NCBI RefSeq assembly: GCF_004319545.1
Contig: NZ_CP036313.1
Location: forward strand, 4,032,501 to 4,096,500
Origin: Desulfobacter hydrogenophilus
GTDB taxonomy: Bacteria > Desulfobacterota > Desulfobacteria > Desulfobacterales > Desulfobacteraceae
Length of the DNA stretch: 64,000 nucleotides
Direction: 5' to 3'
The notes under the pieces were generated by a model, which saw only the letters and a program-made list of their open reading frames with translations, was not told the origin of the DNA and did not search any database. A program made the position numbers and the translations under genes. Shown here piece by piece: positions 55,504 through 64,000 of the stretch. How positions within the stretch are numbered: the first letter of the stretch is position 1; each line of letters starts with the position of its first letter.

Positions 55504-56100
55504 TCATGCTGTAATACTGATATTGACCAATGAATAGTCCACTTCGACTTTTGCATTGGTGTCATTCTCAAAATTTGTCAAAATATTCAGCAGGCTGGCG
55601 GCTATCTCACTTTGAGCGTCTTTATCCCTGTTCCAAGTGCATGTAGACATGCTATCGCAATTTCCAGACGCTATCTCTTTGAGATCAAGCAACAAATCAA
55701 ACGGGCTATTGTCAGGGTTAACAGCGTGCCCATTTGCATATTTATGATAGAAGGCGATAGACCCAAGCGTAAGAAATTGTTCTTTTGAAATTATTCCATT
55801 GTTATAGAGTTCCGCACTCATATAATCAAGATCATCGGGTGTAATATTGGAAAGGTCATAGCCTCCTAACTCTGATGATTCCGTCACTGAAACTGACTGT
55901 GCGCTCAGCTCAACCGTTGTTGAATCCGAATCGGTTTTAATGTCCGCAGATAATGATTGTGTTGACAGCGATACCGTATCTCCTGTAGGTGAAGATGAAA
56001 TGTTTGCTATCCCTGTTGATGAGTGTTTGCTTGAACTTTGCGTAGAATAAGAGCTGTAGGAAGTTAACACACTCTGTAACATCCCTCCTGTTATCGACAT
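55504..56100 (-). CDS. serine-rich protein with short helical core, paralog 1
   Basis: 198 residues. The first 75 are low in complexity and full of Ser and Thr (SYSSYSTQSSSKHSSTGIAN). The core, GGYDLSNITPDDLDYMSAEL then YNNGIISKEQFLTLGSIAF, matches the protein at 63667 (EYDVENISPKEMAQMSQELY and so on). The C-terminal part (QSEIAASLLNILTNFENDTN) is unrelated. Function unknown; the Ser/Thr-rich head could be an export or assembly region. It is read leftward, its stop close to the right end of the transposon. Confidence 0.65.
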   Translation of the reverse strand: MSITGGMLQSVLTSYSSYSTQSSSKHSSTGIANISSSPTGDTVSLSTQSLSADIKTDSDSTTVELSAQSVSVTESSELGGYDLSNITPDDLDYMSAELYNNGIISKEQFLTLGSIAFYHKYANGHAVNPDNSPFDLLLDLKEIASGNCDSMSTCTWNRDKDAQSEIAASLLNILTNFENDTNAKVEVDYSLVNISITA

Positions 56101-56218
56101 GATTACTCCCTTATCATACTGTTTTGTTAAGTGAAAATAAACCGGATACGATGTATATTATATCGAAGAGATATGTACCAAACTTTAGTGATATCTCATG
56201 ACGGATTCCCCTAAATGT

Positions 56219-57212
56219 TTAATGGAACCTACTCATTCCACGCCGTTGTCGCTGAGATTCAAGCGGTTTCTGCGCTTTTTCTGGTTCATCCCAACGCTGA
56301 TTAATATCCCGTTCAGGCGTTTTTTTCAAAACATCATTCCAGTCCTGCCCCTTGCGCTGCGGCAAGTTCTCCTTAAATTTTGCGCTGGCCTTTTGACAAA
56401 TGCGCTCTAAATCCCGGCTGTACCGCTTGCCGGCGTCATCGTTATCAAACGCTCCGACAATGGTTTTACCCCAGTTACGCTCCACCAGGGCGGCAAGCTG
56501 CTCCTCCTGGGCGTGTGACATCTGCCCGGCAAGGCTCACATAAACCGCCTTGTTGTGTGGGTGTAATTGTACATGGGAGAGCGCATCAATACCGCTTTCA
56601 CAAATGACTATTTTTTTCAAAATCGCCTGGGGCTTTGGAAAACCACAAGCCTTTATCACCTGCCCTGGAGAAGTCCGTAAAATCGGTGTTCTTTTTTTCC
56701 AGACCGGAAAACCCTTGCTCGTTGTGGTGAGGGAAACAAACATTTTGCCTGTCATCACCGACTACCGCACCCAAAAAACGGAAATCCATCAAAACTCTTT
56801 GGTCAATACCCCGATTGACAAGGCATTTGACGTTTTTAAGGTTCCGAATCTTGGCTTTCTCCTGGGCCAATTCTTGGGCCTGGGCTTCTTTGGTGGGCTT
56901 CGGCCTGGGCGGTGCGATCTGCACCTGGGGATGTGGCGAACCTAAATAGCTCCGCAATTCCTTGCGGACATGACCAAGAGTTTTCCCGGTCTGGTGTTGG
57001 CAAAAATCGATCACAGAACCGTTTTTACCGCTTCTTAGGTCATGATACATAGGATCACCCCCCAAACCTCTAAAAACGGTAATTTTTGCGTCTCCTGCCC
57101 TCAGAACAGTATTACACTTGCAGGACTTGAACTTGTCAATCTCAAAACCGTATGTGCTGGCGTATTCAGCCAGATTGATTTCCCGCTTAAAACGGGATAA
57201 CTCGTCCGTCAT
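56219..57212 (-). pseudogene. CHC2/DUF3991-TOPRIM mobilisation primase-like gene, frameshifted
   Basis: From ATG 57212 the frame reads TDELSRFKREINLAEYASTY, GFEIDKFKSCKCNTVLRAGD, then DLRSGKNGSVIDFCQHQTGK (the CHC2-like or DUF3991 domain, with a single CKC pair) and NRGIDQRVLMDFRFLGAV. Near 56611-56617 an A7 run shifts the frame; the other frame continues with KKIVICESGIDALSHVQLHP and TIVGAFDNDDAGKRY, the TOPRIM acids, and ends at 56219. Proteins of this type accompany plasmid relaxases and prime DNA after transfer. The start overlaps the stop of the MbeD-like gene (ATGA). Confidence 0.72.
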
Positions 57213-57369
57213 AAGTTCTCGGGTCCTGTCCCTAATAGCTCCTGGGCTATACCGTCGTAAGCTTTGGTTAATTTTTCCACTTGCTCGGTCAAGCTGCTGA
57301 CTTGTTTCTGCAAGCTTTCGATAATTTCGGCTTGCTGTTTCTGCGATTCGATCACGGTATTGATTAGAC

Positions 57370-58905
57370 CCTCTCATTGCACAAATAAAGTAGGAAATTA
57401 GCAAAGAAAATGCTTGAGGAGGCCTATGAATAAAGGTTATAATGAGTTTTCGAGACAAAAAACAACCTTCTTCAGGAGGCCACCCCAAGTGAAGTCCAGT
57501 AAAGCACAAATTATTACTAAATTCCATAAAATTCCTGACATTAAATTCGAAGATCAGCAACTCACTTCCTTTTCAGGTTTGTTGATTTTTCAACTATTCT
57601 TTAAACGGATAGAATTGAAGGACAAACTCCAAAAATGCTTTTCTAATTTGAAACTATCCCCCATTTTCGGTCATCATTTGGTTGTGATGCTGCTTATTAT
57701 TCACCTGATCTTGGGTTTTAGGAGATTGCGGGAAATTGATTATTACCGGGATGATCCTCTTGTTCTCCGCTTAATGGGATTGAAAAAGCTTCCTGATGTT
57801 TCAACAATTTCAAGAAGTCTATCCCAGATGGACACTCAAAGCATTGGAAACCTTCGTCGGCTGTCCAGGTCATTTGTAATAAATGGTCTCCAACGGGAAG
57901 ATTTCGGAAGGCTTACTCTGGATTTTGATGGTTCGGTTTTATCAAGCAAAAGGCATGCTGAAGGGTCTGCCGTTGGATACAATAAAATCAAAAAAGGTGC
58001 CAGAAGCTACTATCCTTTATTTTGTACGATAGCTCAAACAGGCCAGTTTTTTGATATGCATCACCGTCCCGGTAATGTTCATGATTCAAATGGCGCAGCA
58101 GATTTTATGCTCAGGTGTTTTAAAAAAGCTAAATCTCAATTACCTATAACTATCATTGAGTCCCGAATGGACAGTGCCTTTTTCAATGAGGAGATAATCT
58201 CCTTGATGTCTGAAAACCATGTGAAATTTACAGCTTCTGTTCCATTTATAAGGTTTGCCGAGCTTAAAAAAATGATTGAAGACTGCTGTTCGTGGGATGA
58301 AATTGATAAAGAATGGTCATATTTTGAAACCCAGTGGAAACCCAAATCCTGGAACACTGAGTTTCGGTTCGTGCTTACTAGGAAGAAAGTCAAAAAACAA
58401 CAAAAAGGCCCTCTCCAGTTGGATCTTTTTGTACCACTTGATTTGGATTATGAATACAAGGTGATTGTGACCAATAAAACTGAATCTGCAAAAGCAGTCG
58501 TCTTGTTCCACAATGGCCGTGGCTCTCAGGAATCCATATTCGGTGATGCTAAAACAGATACTGCCCTCGGTGTTATTCCATGCAACCGGTTATCATCAAA
58601 TCAAGTTTTTACTATTGCTTCCATGATGGCCCATAATTTTTCACGGGAAATGCAAATGGTTGCGCATCCTGCAGCAAACCGTGCTAAACCAAAACGTCCA
58701 GCGGCATGGAAATTTAAAAAATTGGATACCATTCGGCATCAGATCATCCAAAGAGCGGGTCGCTTAACTCGACCTCAGGGAAAACTCACTCTTACGATGA
58801 GCCCAAACCAGACAGTTAAAAAAGATTTACTCCATTTTATGGATGTGTTGCAAAAAGCAGCGTAGACATGAAGTGATTTTTGAAAAACTTTATGCAACAT
58901 TGGGG
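57370..58905 (+). mobile_element. IS1380-like insertion sequence
   Basis: 1,536 bp flanked by TAGAC at 57365-57369 and 58906-58910. The ends, CCTCTCATTGCACAAATAAAG trimmed to its first 20 bases on the left and CCCCAATGTTGCATAAAG read inward from the right, are imperfect inverted repeats. It carries one transposase gene. Confidence 0.82.
57489..58865 (+). CDS. IS1380-like DDE transposase
   Basis: 458 residues from GTG 57489, with AGGAGG 10 bp upstream. LTLDFDGSVLSSKRHAEGSA holds the first aspartate, PITIIESRMDSAFFNEEIIS the second and NGRGSQESIFGDAKTDTALG the glutamate; this order with the FDGSV and QESIFGD motifs is typical of the IS1380/DDE-group-1 family. LRRLREIDYYRDDPLVLRLM is also family-like. 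The frame is intact. Confidence 0.85.
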   Translation: MKSSKAQIITKFHKIPDIKFEDQQLTSFSGLLIFQLFFKRIELKDKLQKCFSNLKLSPIFGHHLVVMLLIIHLILGFRRLREIDYYRDDPLVLRLMGLKKLPDVSTISRSLSQMDTQSIGNLRRLSRSFVINGLQREDFGRLTLDFDGSVLSSKRHAEGSAVGYNKIKKGARSYYPLFCTIAQTGQFFDMHHRPGNVHDSNGAADFMLRCFKKAKSQLPITIIESRMDSAFFNEEIISLMSENHVKFTASVPFIRFAELKKMIEDCCSWDEIDKEWSYFETQWKPKSWNTEFRFVLTRKKVKKQQKGPLQLDLFVPLDLDYEYKVIVTNKTESAKAVVLFHNGRGSQESIFGDAKTDTALGVIPCNRLSSNQVFTIASMMAHNFSREMQMVAHPAANRAKPKRPAAWKFKKLDTIRHQIIQRAGRLTRPQGKLTLTMSPNQTVKKDLLHFMDVLQKAA

Positions 58906-59130
58906 TAGACTCTGTTCCAACTCTGTCAGTGCCATTGGTTATTTCCTTATGATTTTCAGGGCTTCTCTTTTCCCTACTGAAGTTTCCTGAAAATTAGAAT
59001 CGGTTTGAGAAAGCCTCAAGATGCAGTTGGCATGGAAATTGAGTTTCATTTTTCATGCCAAACTTAAACGGTTTGTTGAAATAACATACTGAATTTATTT
59101 AAAATAAGCGATAAATAGATCTTGGAAGGT

Positions 59131-59197
59131 AGGCGCTCCTATGGTATATTTTAATTGGCTAATTAATTGAAATTATACCAAAAAAGGAGCGACCTAC
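59131..59197 (+). promoter_or_regulatory. inverted repeat sequestering the transposase ribosome site
   Basis: GGTAGGCGCTCCT and AGGAGCGACCTACC pair around about 40 bp that include a second pair, TGGTATA with TATACCA. The right arm holds the AGGAG ribosome site of the transposase. The hairpin would form in read-through RNA and hide the start, a known way to silence IS genes. Confidence 0.6.
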
Positions 59198-59198
59198 C

Positions 59199-60536
59199 AT
59201 GTTTATATTACGTGATTTGCTATTACCTCTGCAAGCTGTATTTTCTAATACTGTTCAGGGACAGAAACGGAAGGTCTGGTTTGTATACACGCTATTGGCT
59301 GTGTTGGTTCCATTTACATCATCAATCACCTCTAACCTGTTACGTGCCCTGCAAACTCTATTTGGTTTAAAGCTGAAAAGTCAGCGCTTTTATGCCTTCA
59401 TGGCAAGCCCAACATTACCATGGAAAGGACTATGGCATACGATGTGGGGAATGATTCCGTCACCAGCTGTAAAAGAACGAATTCTGCTAGTACTGGATGA
59501 TTCCATAAACCCAAAGAGTGGAAAAAAAATTTTTGGTTGCGCATATTTTCACAACCATGCCTCAAAGTCTAACCAAAGTTCGTATCCATGGTCACAGTGT
59601 ATTCTGGCAGTAGGATTATTGAAAAAAATAAAATCCAGATGGGCCTGCCTGCCTCTTGATTTTCGATTTTATATGATGAAAAAGGACATTGAGGCAGAAT
59701 CTGCGACTGCCACACGGAAAGGAGAGGTTCTTCATTTTGAAGACAAAATGGCACAGGCGGCCACAATGATAACGGATATTCGAAATTACTATAAGCAACC
59801 GGTGTTGATTGTGACAGATAGCTGGTTTGGCAACAATGGCCTCTGGTCCAGGTTGGATCGTAGAAATGAAGGCTCTTTCCACCTGCTTTCTCGTATGCGA
59901 ACAAATATTATTCTGTATGATTTTGCACCTGTCGCTACAGGAACACCTAAGGCTGGCCGTCCACGAAAGTATGGCCTACGTTTGGGTTCTGTGGATGATT
60001 GTGCAGGGAGGTTGAAGGAGAACTCCCAGAGTTATAGGGTTTTTCTCTACGGCAAAAAAAGGGAAGTGCTGGCGTATTCACAAACCGTTATGCTGAAGAC
60101 GATGAAGTGTAGGGTGCGGGTTGTCTGGGTTTATCGAAAAACACGGTACGTTGCCCTCATGACCACAGATATGAGGCTTTCGGTTGAGCAAATTATAGAA
60201 TATTATGGCGCGCGCTGGAAAATTGAATCAGGATTTAAAGAAATTAAGCAGGAGATTGGCAGTTCAAAATCACAAGTTCGGAATTCGGAAGCCGTACTGA
60301 ATCACCTTAACTTCTGCATGATGTCCACAACGCTGACATGGATCTATGCTGACCGGTTGGAAAATGCACCCGATCGAAGATATAAAATTCGGGGACGAGC
60401 CGGATTTGCATTTTCTGATGTGCGGCGGATAATTGCGGAGGCGGCATTGAGTTCTGATTTTTATAGTGTTTGCCCTGTGCCAGCGCAAACCCCACAAAAA
60501 TCTTTCGTCAAAATCCTGCTACGCATGGTTGCATAG
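59199..60536 (+). CDS. IS4/IS701-like DDE transposase
   Basis: 445 residues from ATG 59199. ILLVLDDSINPKSGKKIFGC (first acids), VLIVTDSWFGNNGLW (second) and the YREK-type YYGARWKIESGFKEIKQEIG (third) form the catalytic set. PRKYGLRLGS and VRVVWVYRKTRYVALMTTDM are between. The frame is intact. Confidence 0.85.
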   Translation: MFILRDLLLPLQAVFSNTVQGQKRKVWFVYTLLAVLVPFTSSITSNLLRALQTLFGLKLKSQRFYAFMASPTLPWKGLWHTMWGMIPSPAVKERILLVLDDSINPKSGKKIFGCAYFHNHASKSNQSSYPWSQCILAVGLLKKIKSRWACLPLDFRFYMMKKDIEAESATATRKGEVLHFEDKMAQAATMITDIRNYYKQPVLIVTDSWFGNNGLWSRLDRRNEGSFHLLSRMRTNIILYDFAPVATGTPKAGRPRKYGLRLGSVDDCAGRLKENSQSYRVFLYGKKREVLAYSQTVMLKTMKCRVRVVWVYRKTRYVALMTTDMRLSVEQIIEYYGARWKIESGFKEIKQEIGSSKSQVRNSEAVLNHLNFCMMSTTLTWIYADRLENAPDRRYKIRGRAGFAFSDVRRIIAEAALSSDFYSVCPVPAQTPQKSFVKILLRMVA

Positions 60537-60840
60537 CAAAAAACTCGATAAATTTACAGGAAACTTTAGTTTTCCCTACCGTGGCCCCGGTCTCTATCGT
60601 GTCCCCCTCTGGCATCACGATGTAAAATTTGTCCTCGTACTCCTTGATCTCTACTCCCAACGTTTCCATAGTGTTTAATGTTTCCTGGGCGGTATTGATC
60701 TGCGACTCGATCAGGGCTTTTTCCTCCATGGAGCTGGTCACGCTCGACGACAGATATTGCATCAGTCCCCAGCTCCCGGCGAAGATGCCCAGAAAGATTC
60801 CCAGACCGATCACCAAGGGCTTGATCCATGCCCTGGTCAA

Positions 60841-61346
60841 GACGATTTTTAACTTGAGATATTCCGTAGATACAATTACTAATAGCAGTGGAGTTGTGAT
60901 TGGTTTTTATAGATTGTGGGATGCAAGCGGTTATGAAGAAGGCAAATTCACCTATCAGAATAGATCTAAAAGCGTTTTATCATATAGTCCCGCCCACAGA
61001 AAAGGCACGACAATTAGATCCACCAAAATCTTTTGGTAATGCTGAACCGGTTGTTTCAACGAGCGGGATTATTGATAAAACGTTGTTGAACAGAGCCGGT
61101 GGTCAGGGCCGGTAACGAGTGTTTTCACTATGGGGTTTATATCGATTGCTGGCAGACTGTGCAAGGATAATTTGGTGTGATTTTGATGGTAAATGCTCAA
61201 CGATTCGGTTTTGAACTGCTGCATATATTCTGCTCTACGGATATAGGCGGTACTTGTTTGTATTGTGCCGGGTTTTCGACGCACCTCATGGGTATGGCCT
61301 GAAGCCATTGCCTTTGCCACAAGTTGTTTTAGATCAAAGATTAGGG
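60841..61346. other. junction region between mobilisation cluster and IS91-type element
   Basis: 506 bp. A small frame lies at 60933-61115. A second plus-strand frame (ending IRSTKIFW at 61039) reads RYSVDTITNSSGVVIGFYRL without a start and may be debris. The IS91-type origin end should lie here but no clear border was found. Confidence 0.4.
60933..61115 (+). CDS. possible small protein
   Basis: 60 residues from ATG 60933: MKKANSPIRIDLKAFYHIVP, PTEKARQLDPPKSFGNAEPV and VSTSGIIDKTLLNRAGGQGR. Composition is protein-like but no family or ribosome site is evident. It could be a remnant carried by the IS91-type element. Confidence 0.3.
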   Translation: MKKANSPIRIDLKAFYHIVPPTEKARQLDPPKSFGNAEPVVSTSGIIDKTLLNRAGGQGR

Positions 61347-62585
61347 TCAAGAAGTATCCCAGGCAGCCACCTTTTTATTTGGGACAATATAGCCAATATA
61401 TACCGGCAGCAACTCGTAAAGTCTTGTCAGGCGGCCTTTGCCACATTTGGGGCATGCTTTAATGTCAATGCCGGTCAGTCTGTGCATCATTTCTTCTACT
61501 GACTCATTTTCAGGATGTGCTGGCTCTTTGAACTTATCACCCGTCAATTTTCGGATCAGTTTTATGTTCACTGCTTTGTACCGGGGGGATAGAAAACCAA
61601 AGTGCCTGATTTTTTTAAACCCTCTGGGTAGCACATGAAGCAGGAACCGTCTGATGAACTCCACAGCATCAAGAGTCATCTCTTTTATGGCATCATTTTG
61701 AGCCCGGTCCTTCCAGGTGAACACAACTTTGCCGTCTTCAAAGGATTTGATACGGTAATTTGAAATGGCGACTCTATGGGTATACCTTCCTAAATATTCC
61801 AGGACTTTTTCAGGGCCGGAACAAGGGGCCTTGGCGTAACCGGACCATTTCTTTTTCCGGATAATTTTGATCAGGCGGTTGAAACCAGAACGGGTGCCGT
61901 ACTTGGCCGTATTACCCGGGAACTTGAGATCCCCGTCCTGGTATAGTTGCTTGAGTCCTTTGATGTAGATGCCCTTGAACGCCTTTACTATGGAGGCTGT
62001 CTTGAATAGAAAATTCGTTTTGGATGGGGTCCATTGGGTTTTGTCTTCTGACAGCACACCGCCGGGAACAAGGCAGTGCAGATGAAAATGGTCCAGGATG
62101 GTCTGGTTCCATGTATGCAATACGGCAATAAAGCCAGCCTGCCCCTGGAGTCTCCATTGGGGATCGGTAGCAAATTGTTTAATGGTCTGATTTACCGAGG
62201 AGAACAGCAGGTCCAGCAACGGCTTCATATTACAGAGGATGATAGGATTCAGGTTGTGGGGCAGTGTGAACACCAAATGATAATAGGTGGCAGGCAATAG
62301 TTCTGACACCCGTTTATCTAACCATTTTTCCTTGGTCATGGTCTGGCATTTGGGGCAGTGCCGGTTCCTGCAGGAGTTGTAGGAGTTCTTTTGGAAATCG
62401 CAGTCAGGGCAAGCGTCTATATGGCCTCCTAAAGCAGCTGTTCGGCAGGTAATGATTTTATTCATGACCTTTATCTGTTCGTGTGAAGCTCCGAAAGTTT
62501 CCAAAAAGCGTTGCCCAGCGTGTCTGAAGATATCGGCAATGTCATGTTCGGGTCTGCTGCTTTTATTGCAGCATTCTCCGATCAT
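61347..62585 (-). CDS. IS91-family HUH transposase
   Basis: 412 residues. The N-terminal zinc finger is CPDCDFQKNSYNSCRNRHCPKCQ without its first part, followed by YYHLVFTLPHNLNPI, the HUH motif ILDHFHLHCLVPGG, and the tyrosine motif VLEYLGRYTHRVAISNYRI. A C-terminal CPKCGKGRL zinc pair is present. IS91 enzymes use rolling-circle transposition and can carry neighbouring DNA. Its ATG overlaps the recombinase stop. Confidence 0.88.
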   Translation of the reverse strand: MIGECCNKSSRPEHDIADIFRHAGQRFLETFGASHEQIKVMNKIITCRTAALGGHIDACPDCDFQKNSYNSCRNRHCPKCQTMTKEKWLDKRVSELLPATYYHLVFTLPHNLNPIILCNMKPLLDLLFSSVNQTIKQFATDPQWRLQGQAGFIAVLHTWNQTILDHFHLHCLVPGGVLSEDKTQWTPSKTNFLFKTASIVKAFKGIYIKGLKQLYQDGDLKFPGNTAKYGTRSGFNRLIKIIRKKKWSGYAKAPCSGPEKVLEYLGRYTHRVAISNYRIKSFEDGKVVFTWKDRAQNDAIKEMTLDAVEFIRRFLLHVLPRGFKKIRHFGFLSPRYKAVNIKLIRKLTGDKFKEPAHPENESVEEMMHRLTGIDIKACPKCGKGRLTRLYELLPVYIGYIVPNKKVAAWDTS

Positions 62586-63415
62586 TAAAGCACCACGTCA
62601 GCCGGGCTGACAACTTGGGATATGGCCTCATTGCTGATGTGAAGATACTTTGCCGTGGTTCTGATGGATTTATGACCGAGCATCTGCTGAAGTACATGTG
62701 TCCGGGTTCCCTGTTCGAGAAGGTGAGTCGCAAAGCAGTGACGAAGGGTATGTATGCCTTTGCCACGTTTTACACCGGCTTCTAACTTGGCCGTGTAATA
62801 AATTTTCTGAGCTGTCTCAACTGGCATCGGTTTTGATCTGGTTTTGCCGAAAAAGATCCATTCGTTCGGTTTAAAAAGCCGCCAGTAGTCTTCCAGAGTC
62901 TTTAGTAAGGTATCTGACAAGACTGTATACCGGTCTTTTCTGCCTTTACCTTGCTCTATCCGTATCATTTTGCGGGATCTTTCAATGTGTATCGGTTGGA
63001 GCTTTACAACTTCACTGACCCGCAATCCTGCGCTGTATGTGGCCAGAAGAAGGGCATAATGCTTGGGGTTGGTGCAGGCATTCAGTATTTGCGCCACTTC
63101 TTCCCGGCTCAGTGCCATGAAGATTTTCCTTTCCTGAGGCCGGGGCGGTATGGAAATCTTGGGCTCCCGTTTTAATACATGCCTGTAAAATCTCTTTATC
63201 CCTGAGAACTGTACATTGCAGCTACTCCAGGCCAGTTGTCGGTCTGCAATAATATAGTCGAGATAATCTTGGATCTGGGAATCGGTCAGTTGATCCGGTG
63301 CTTGCTTGTAGTGCGCGGCAAGCAATTTTACCGCATTCATATACGCCGCATTTGTTTTTGGCGAAAGCCGGTGAAGAGTCATGTGTCGATCAAATTGTTG
63401 GCGAAGTTGTGTCAT
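62585..63415 (-). CDS. tyrosine recombinase accompanying the IS91-type transposase
   Basis: 276 residues of the XerC/D-like type. An N-terminal SAM-like domain (LRQQFDRHMTLHRLSPKTNA) is followed by the catalytic Arg in AGLRVSEVVKLQ, the HxxR pair in IHTLRHCFATHLLEQG, and the His and nucleophile Tyr in MLGHKSIRTTAKYLHIS. Its stop overlaps the transposase start, so both are one transcription unit. Such pairs are frequent among IS91-like elements; the recombinase may resolve transposition intermediates. Confidence 0.88.
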   Translation of the reverse strand: MTQLRQQFDRHMTLHRLSPKTNAAYMNAVKLLAAHYKQAPDQLTDSQIQDYLDYIIADRQLAWSSCNVQFSGIKRFYRHVLKREPKISIPPRPQERKIFMALSREEVAQILNACTNPKHYALLLATYSAGLRVSEVVKLQPIHIERSRKMIRIEQGKGRKDRYTVLSDTLLKTLEDYWRLFKPNEWIFFGKTRSKPMPVETAQKIYYTAKLEAGVKRGKGIHTLRHCFATHLLEQGTRTHVLQQMLGHKSIRTTAKYLHISNEAISQVVSPADVVL

Positions 63416-63426
63416 CTTTTCCTCCT

Positions 63427-63496
63427 GAATTATGGGTGGATACTCAGGAGAATGATGGAATAAGACAGGGTAAATATAAAGGGATATTGTATAGTC
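63427..63496 (+). repeat. single unit related to the 70-bp tandem repeat
   Basis: GATGGAATAAGACAGGGTAA and ATATAAAGGGATATT (15 bp identical to unit one at 50236-50250) appear in the same order and spacing as in the tandem array. It lies in the leader of the recombinase gene. Confidence 0.5.
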
Positions 63497-63666
63497 GCGG
63501 CTGACTGGCCCATCAATGGGTAAGATGCCAGGTTGGCGTTTCTTTCCGCGGAGCGGTTTTGTTCAACTACAAATTATCCAGGCAACTTAATGAGCGATTG
63601 GATCAACATCCAATAATTTGTTATTATATTTTATTGCCACCCATTTTATAAAAGGAGGATTCAACG

Positions 63667-64000
63667 ATGACTACAATACAACAAACAGCTATAATTTCAT
63701 CTTATTCCACGAATCTAACAAAACAAACCAGCTATGTCGCTTCCTCAGATACAACCTCCCAACAGAGTGAAGCTCTTTCACTATCTGATATTGCAAAAGA
63801 ATATGATGTTGAAAATATTTCTCCCAAAGAAATGGCTCAAATGAGTCAAGAATTATATGATAATAATCATATTTCACTCAAGACACATGCACTTTTATCT
63901 TTTCAACCCGAGTTAGGTGATTTCGACGCTATACTTGCTCAAAAAACCGGCACGTCATCTTCATCCTCATTTTTATCTAACCAGCGTAGTAAGTACATGG
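63667..64000 (+). CDS. serine-rich protein with short helical core, paralog 2 (partial)
   Basis: At least 111 residues, running off the window edge, behind AAAGGAGG. SLSDIAKEYDVENISPKEMA and QMSQELYDNNHISLKTHALL match the core of the protein at 55504-56100. The head is Ser/Thr-rich here too (IISSYSTNLTKQTSYVASSD). Function unknown. Confidence 0.7.
   Translation, partial: MTTIQQTAIISSYSTNLTKQTSYVASSDTTSQQSEALSLSDIAKEYDVENISPKEMAQMSQELYDNNHISLKTHALLSFQPELGDFDAILAQKTGTSSSSSFLSNQRSKYM

Larger units (their letters stand above)
57209..58935 (-). pseudogene. MbeD-like mobilisation protein gene split by an IS1380-like element
   Basis: ATG 58935 opens MALTELEQSL; after 30 bp the IS interrupts. Removing the IS and one TAGAC copy gives a continuous 61-residue frame: INTVIESQKQQAEIIESLQK, QVSSLTEQVEKLTKAYDGIA and QELLGTGPENL. 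This is the short coiled-coil form of MbeD/MobD proteins from ColE1-type mobilisation regions. The stop overlaps the start of the primase-like gene. Confidence 0.78.
58978..60569 (+). mobile_element. IS4/IS701-like insertion sequence
   Basis: 1,592 bp flanked by the 10-bp duplication TTTTCCCTAC (58968-58977 and 60570-60579). Ends TGAAGTTTCCTGAAAATT and, read inward from the right, CTAAAGTTTCCTGTAAATT match closely. It carries one transposase and a leader hairpin. Confidence 0.85.
58939..60840 (-). pseudogene. MobB-like single-helix membrane protein gene split by an IS
   Basis: From TTG 60840 the frame codes a membrane helix (WIKPLVIGLGIFLGIFAGSW), a coiled-coil region (ALIESQINTAQETLNTMETL) and KFYIVMPEGDTIETGATVGK, then meets the IS. 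Deleting the IS and one copy of the 10-bp duplication adds REALKIIRK and a stop at 58939, giving 99 residues. Its shape agrees with MobB-type proteins that lie between a relaxase and MbeD. The TTG has no good ribosome site, so the start is open; a relaxase gene that should precede it is missing. Confidence 0.7.
61347..63415 (-). mobile_element. IS91-type element with tyrosine recombinase (coding part)
   Basis: Only the coding span is given because the two ends of IS91-type elements lack inverted repeats and duplications, and I could not fix the borders. The element is read leftward. Confidence 0.65.

Overview
The window looks like chromosome of a marine, anaerobic, sulfate-reducing Desulfobacterota bacterium, probably Desulfobacteraceae. 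The pointers are a periplasmic eight-haem cytochrome c3-type protein, an electron-bifurcating NfnAB transhydrogenase, a CoA-disulfide-reductase-like flavoprotein, a CooT-like protein, a ferredoxin-nitroreductase fusion and a complete Na+-type N-ATPase operon. I saw no rRNA, tRNA or CRISPR array.

Layout. 1-36 kb is mostly ordinary core and metabolic sequence: the flavoprotein (cut by the left edge), DUF309, an amidotransferase, the cytochrome, tmk, DUF3842, cooT-like, nfnAB, GTP-PEPCK, PHP and PPOX genes, a frameshifted chemoreceptor, cmoAB, arginase, a helicase-nuclease fusion that joins MrfA- and MrfB-like parts, nitroreductase, PilZ, TrmJ, UPF0280, dGTPase-like, Mrp, two lipoproteins, rpoH, purC, and a ParB-like/spore-photoproduct-lyase-like pair. 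36.4-43.4 kb is the N-ATPase operon (atpDCQRBEF-AG), GC-richer than its surroundings, with an unlisted 57-residue Pmp3/YqaE-type proteolipid gene between atpF and atpA. 43.4-47.8 kb holds small genes, a decayed trkH-trkA locus and hflKC.

47.8-64 kb is a graveyard of mobile DNA: a 207-bp MITE splitting an 80-aa gene; a truncated sufC and a sufB start fused in frame to unrelated sequence; a two-gene DDE/AAA+ transposon (about 49.6-55.5 kb) with paired end motifs, 13-bp iterons, 70-bp tandem repeats and four accessory genes, its ATPase gene broken by an IS4-like element; then a plasmid-type mobilisation cluster (MobB-like, MbeD-like, CHC2/DUF3991-Toprim) cut by an IS1380-like and an IS4/IS701-like element; and an IS91-type transposase with a tyrosine recombinase. 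For four insertions the target duplications allow exact repair of the broken reading frames on paper (80, 220, 61 and 99 residues). Two related serine-rich proteins face outwards on either side of the mobilisation block.

A ~95-bp intergenic repeat occurs seven times (1.7, 4.3, 23.6, 24.5, 24.8, 43.7, 44.2 kb), often next to start or stop codons. Two larger imperfect palindromes lie at 5.1 and 6.0 kb. All function calls rest on reading motifs by eye; no database search was possible.
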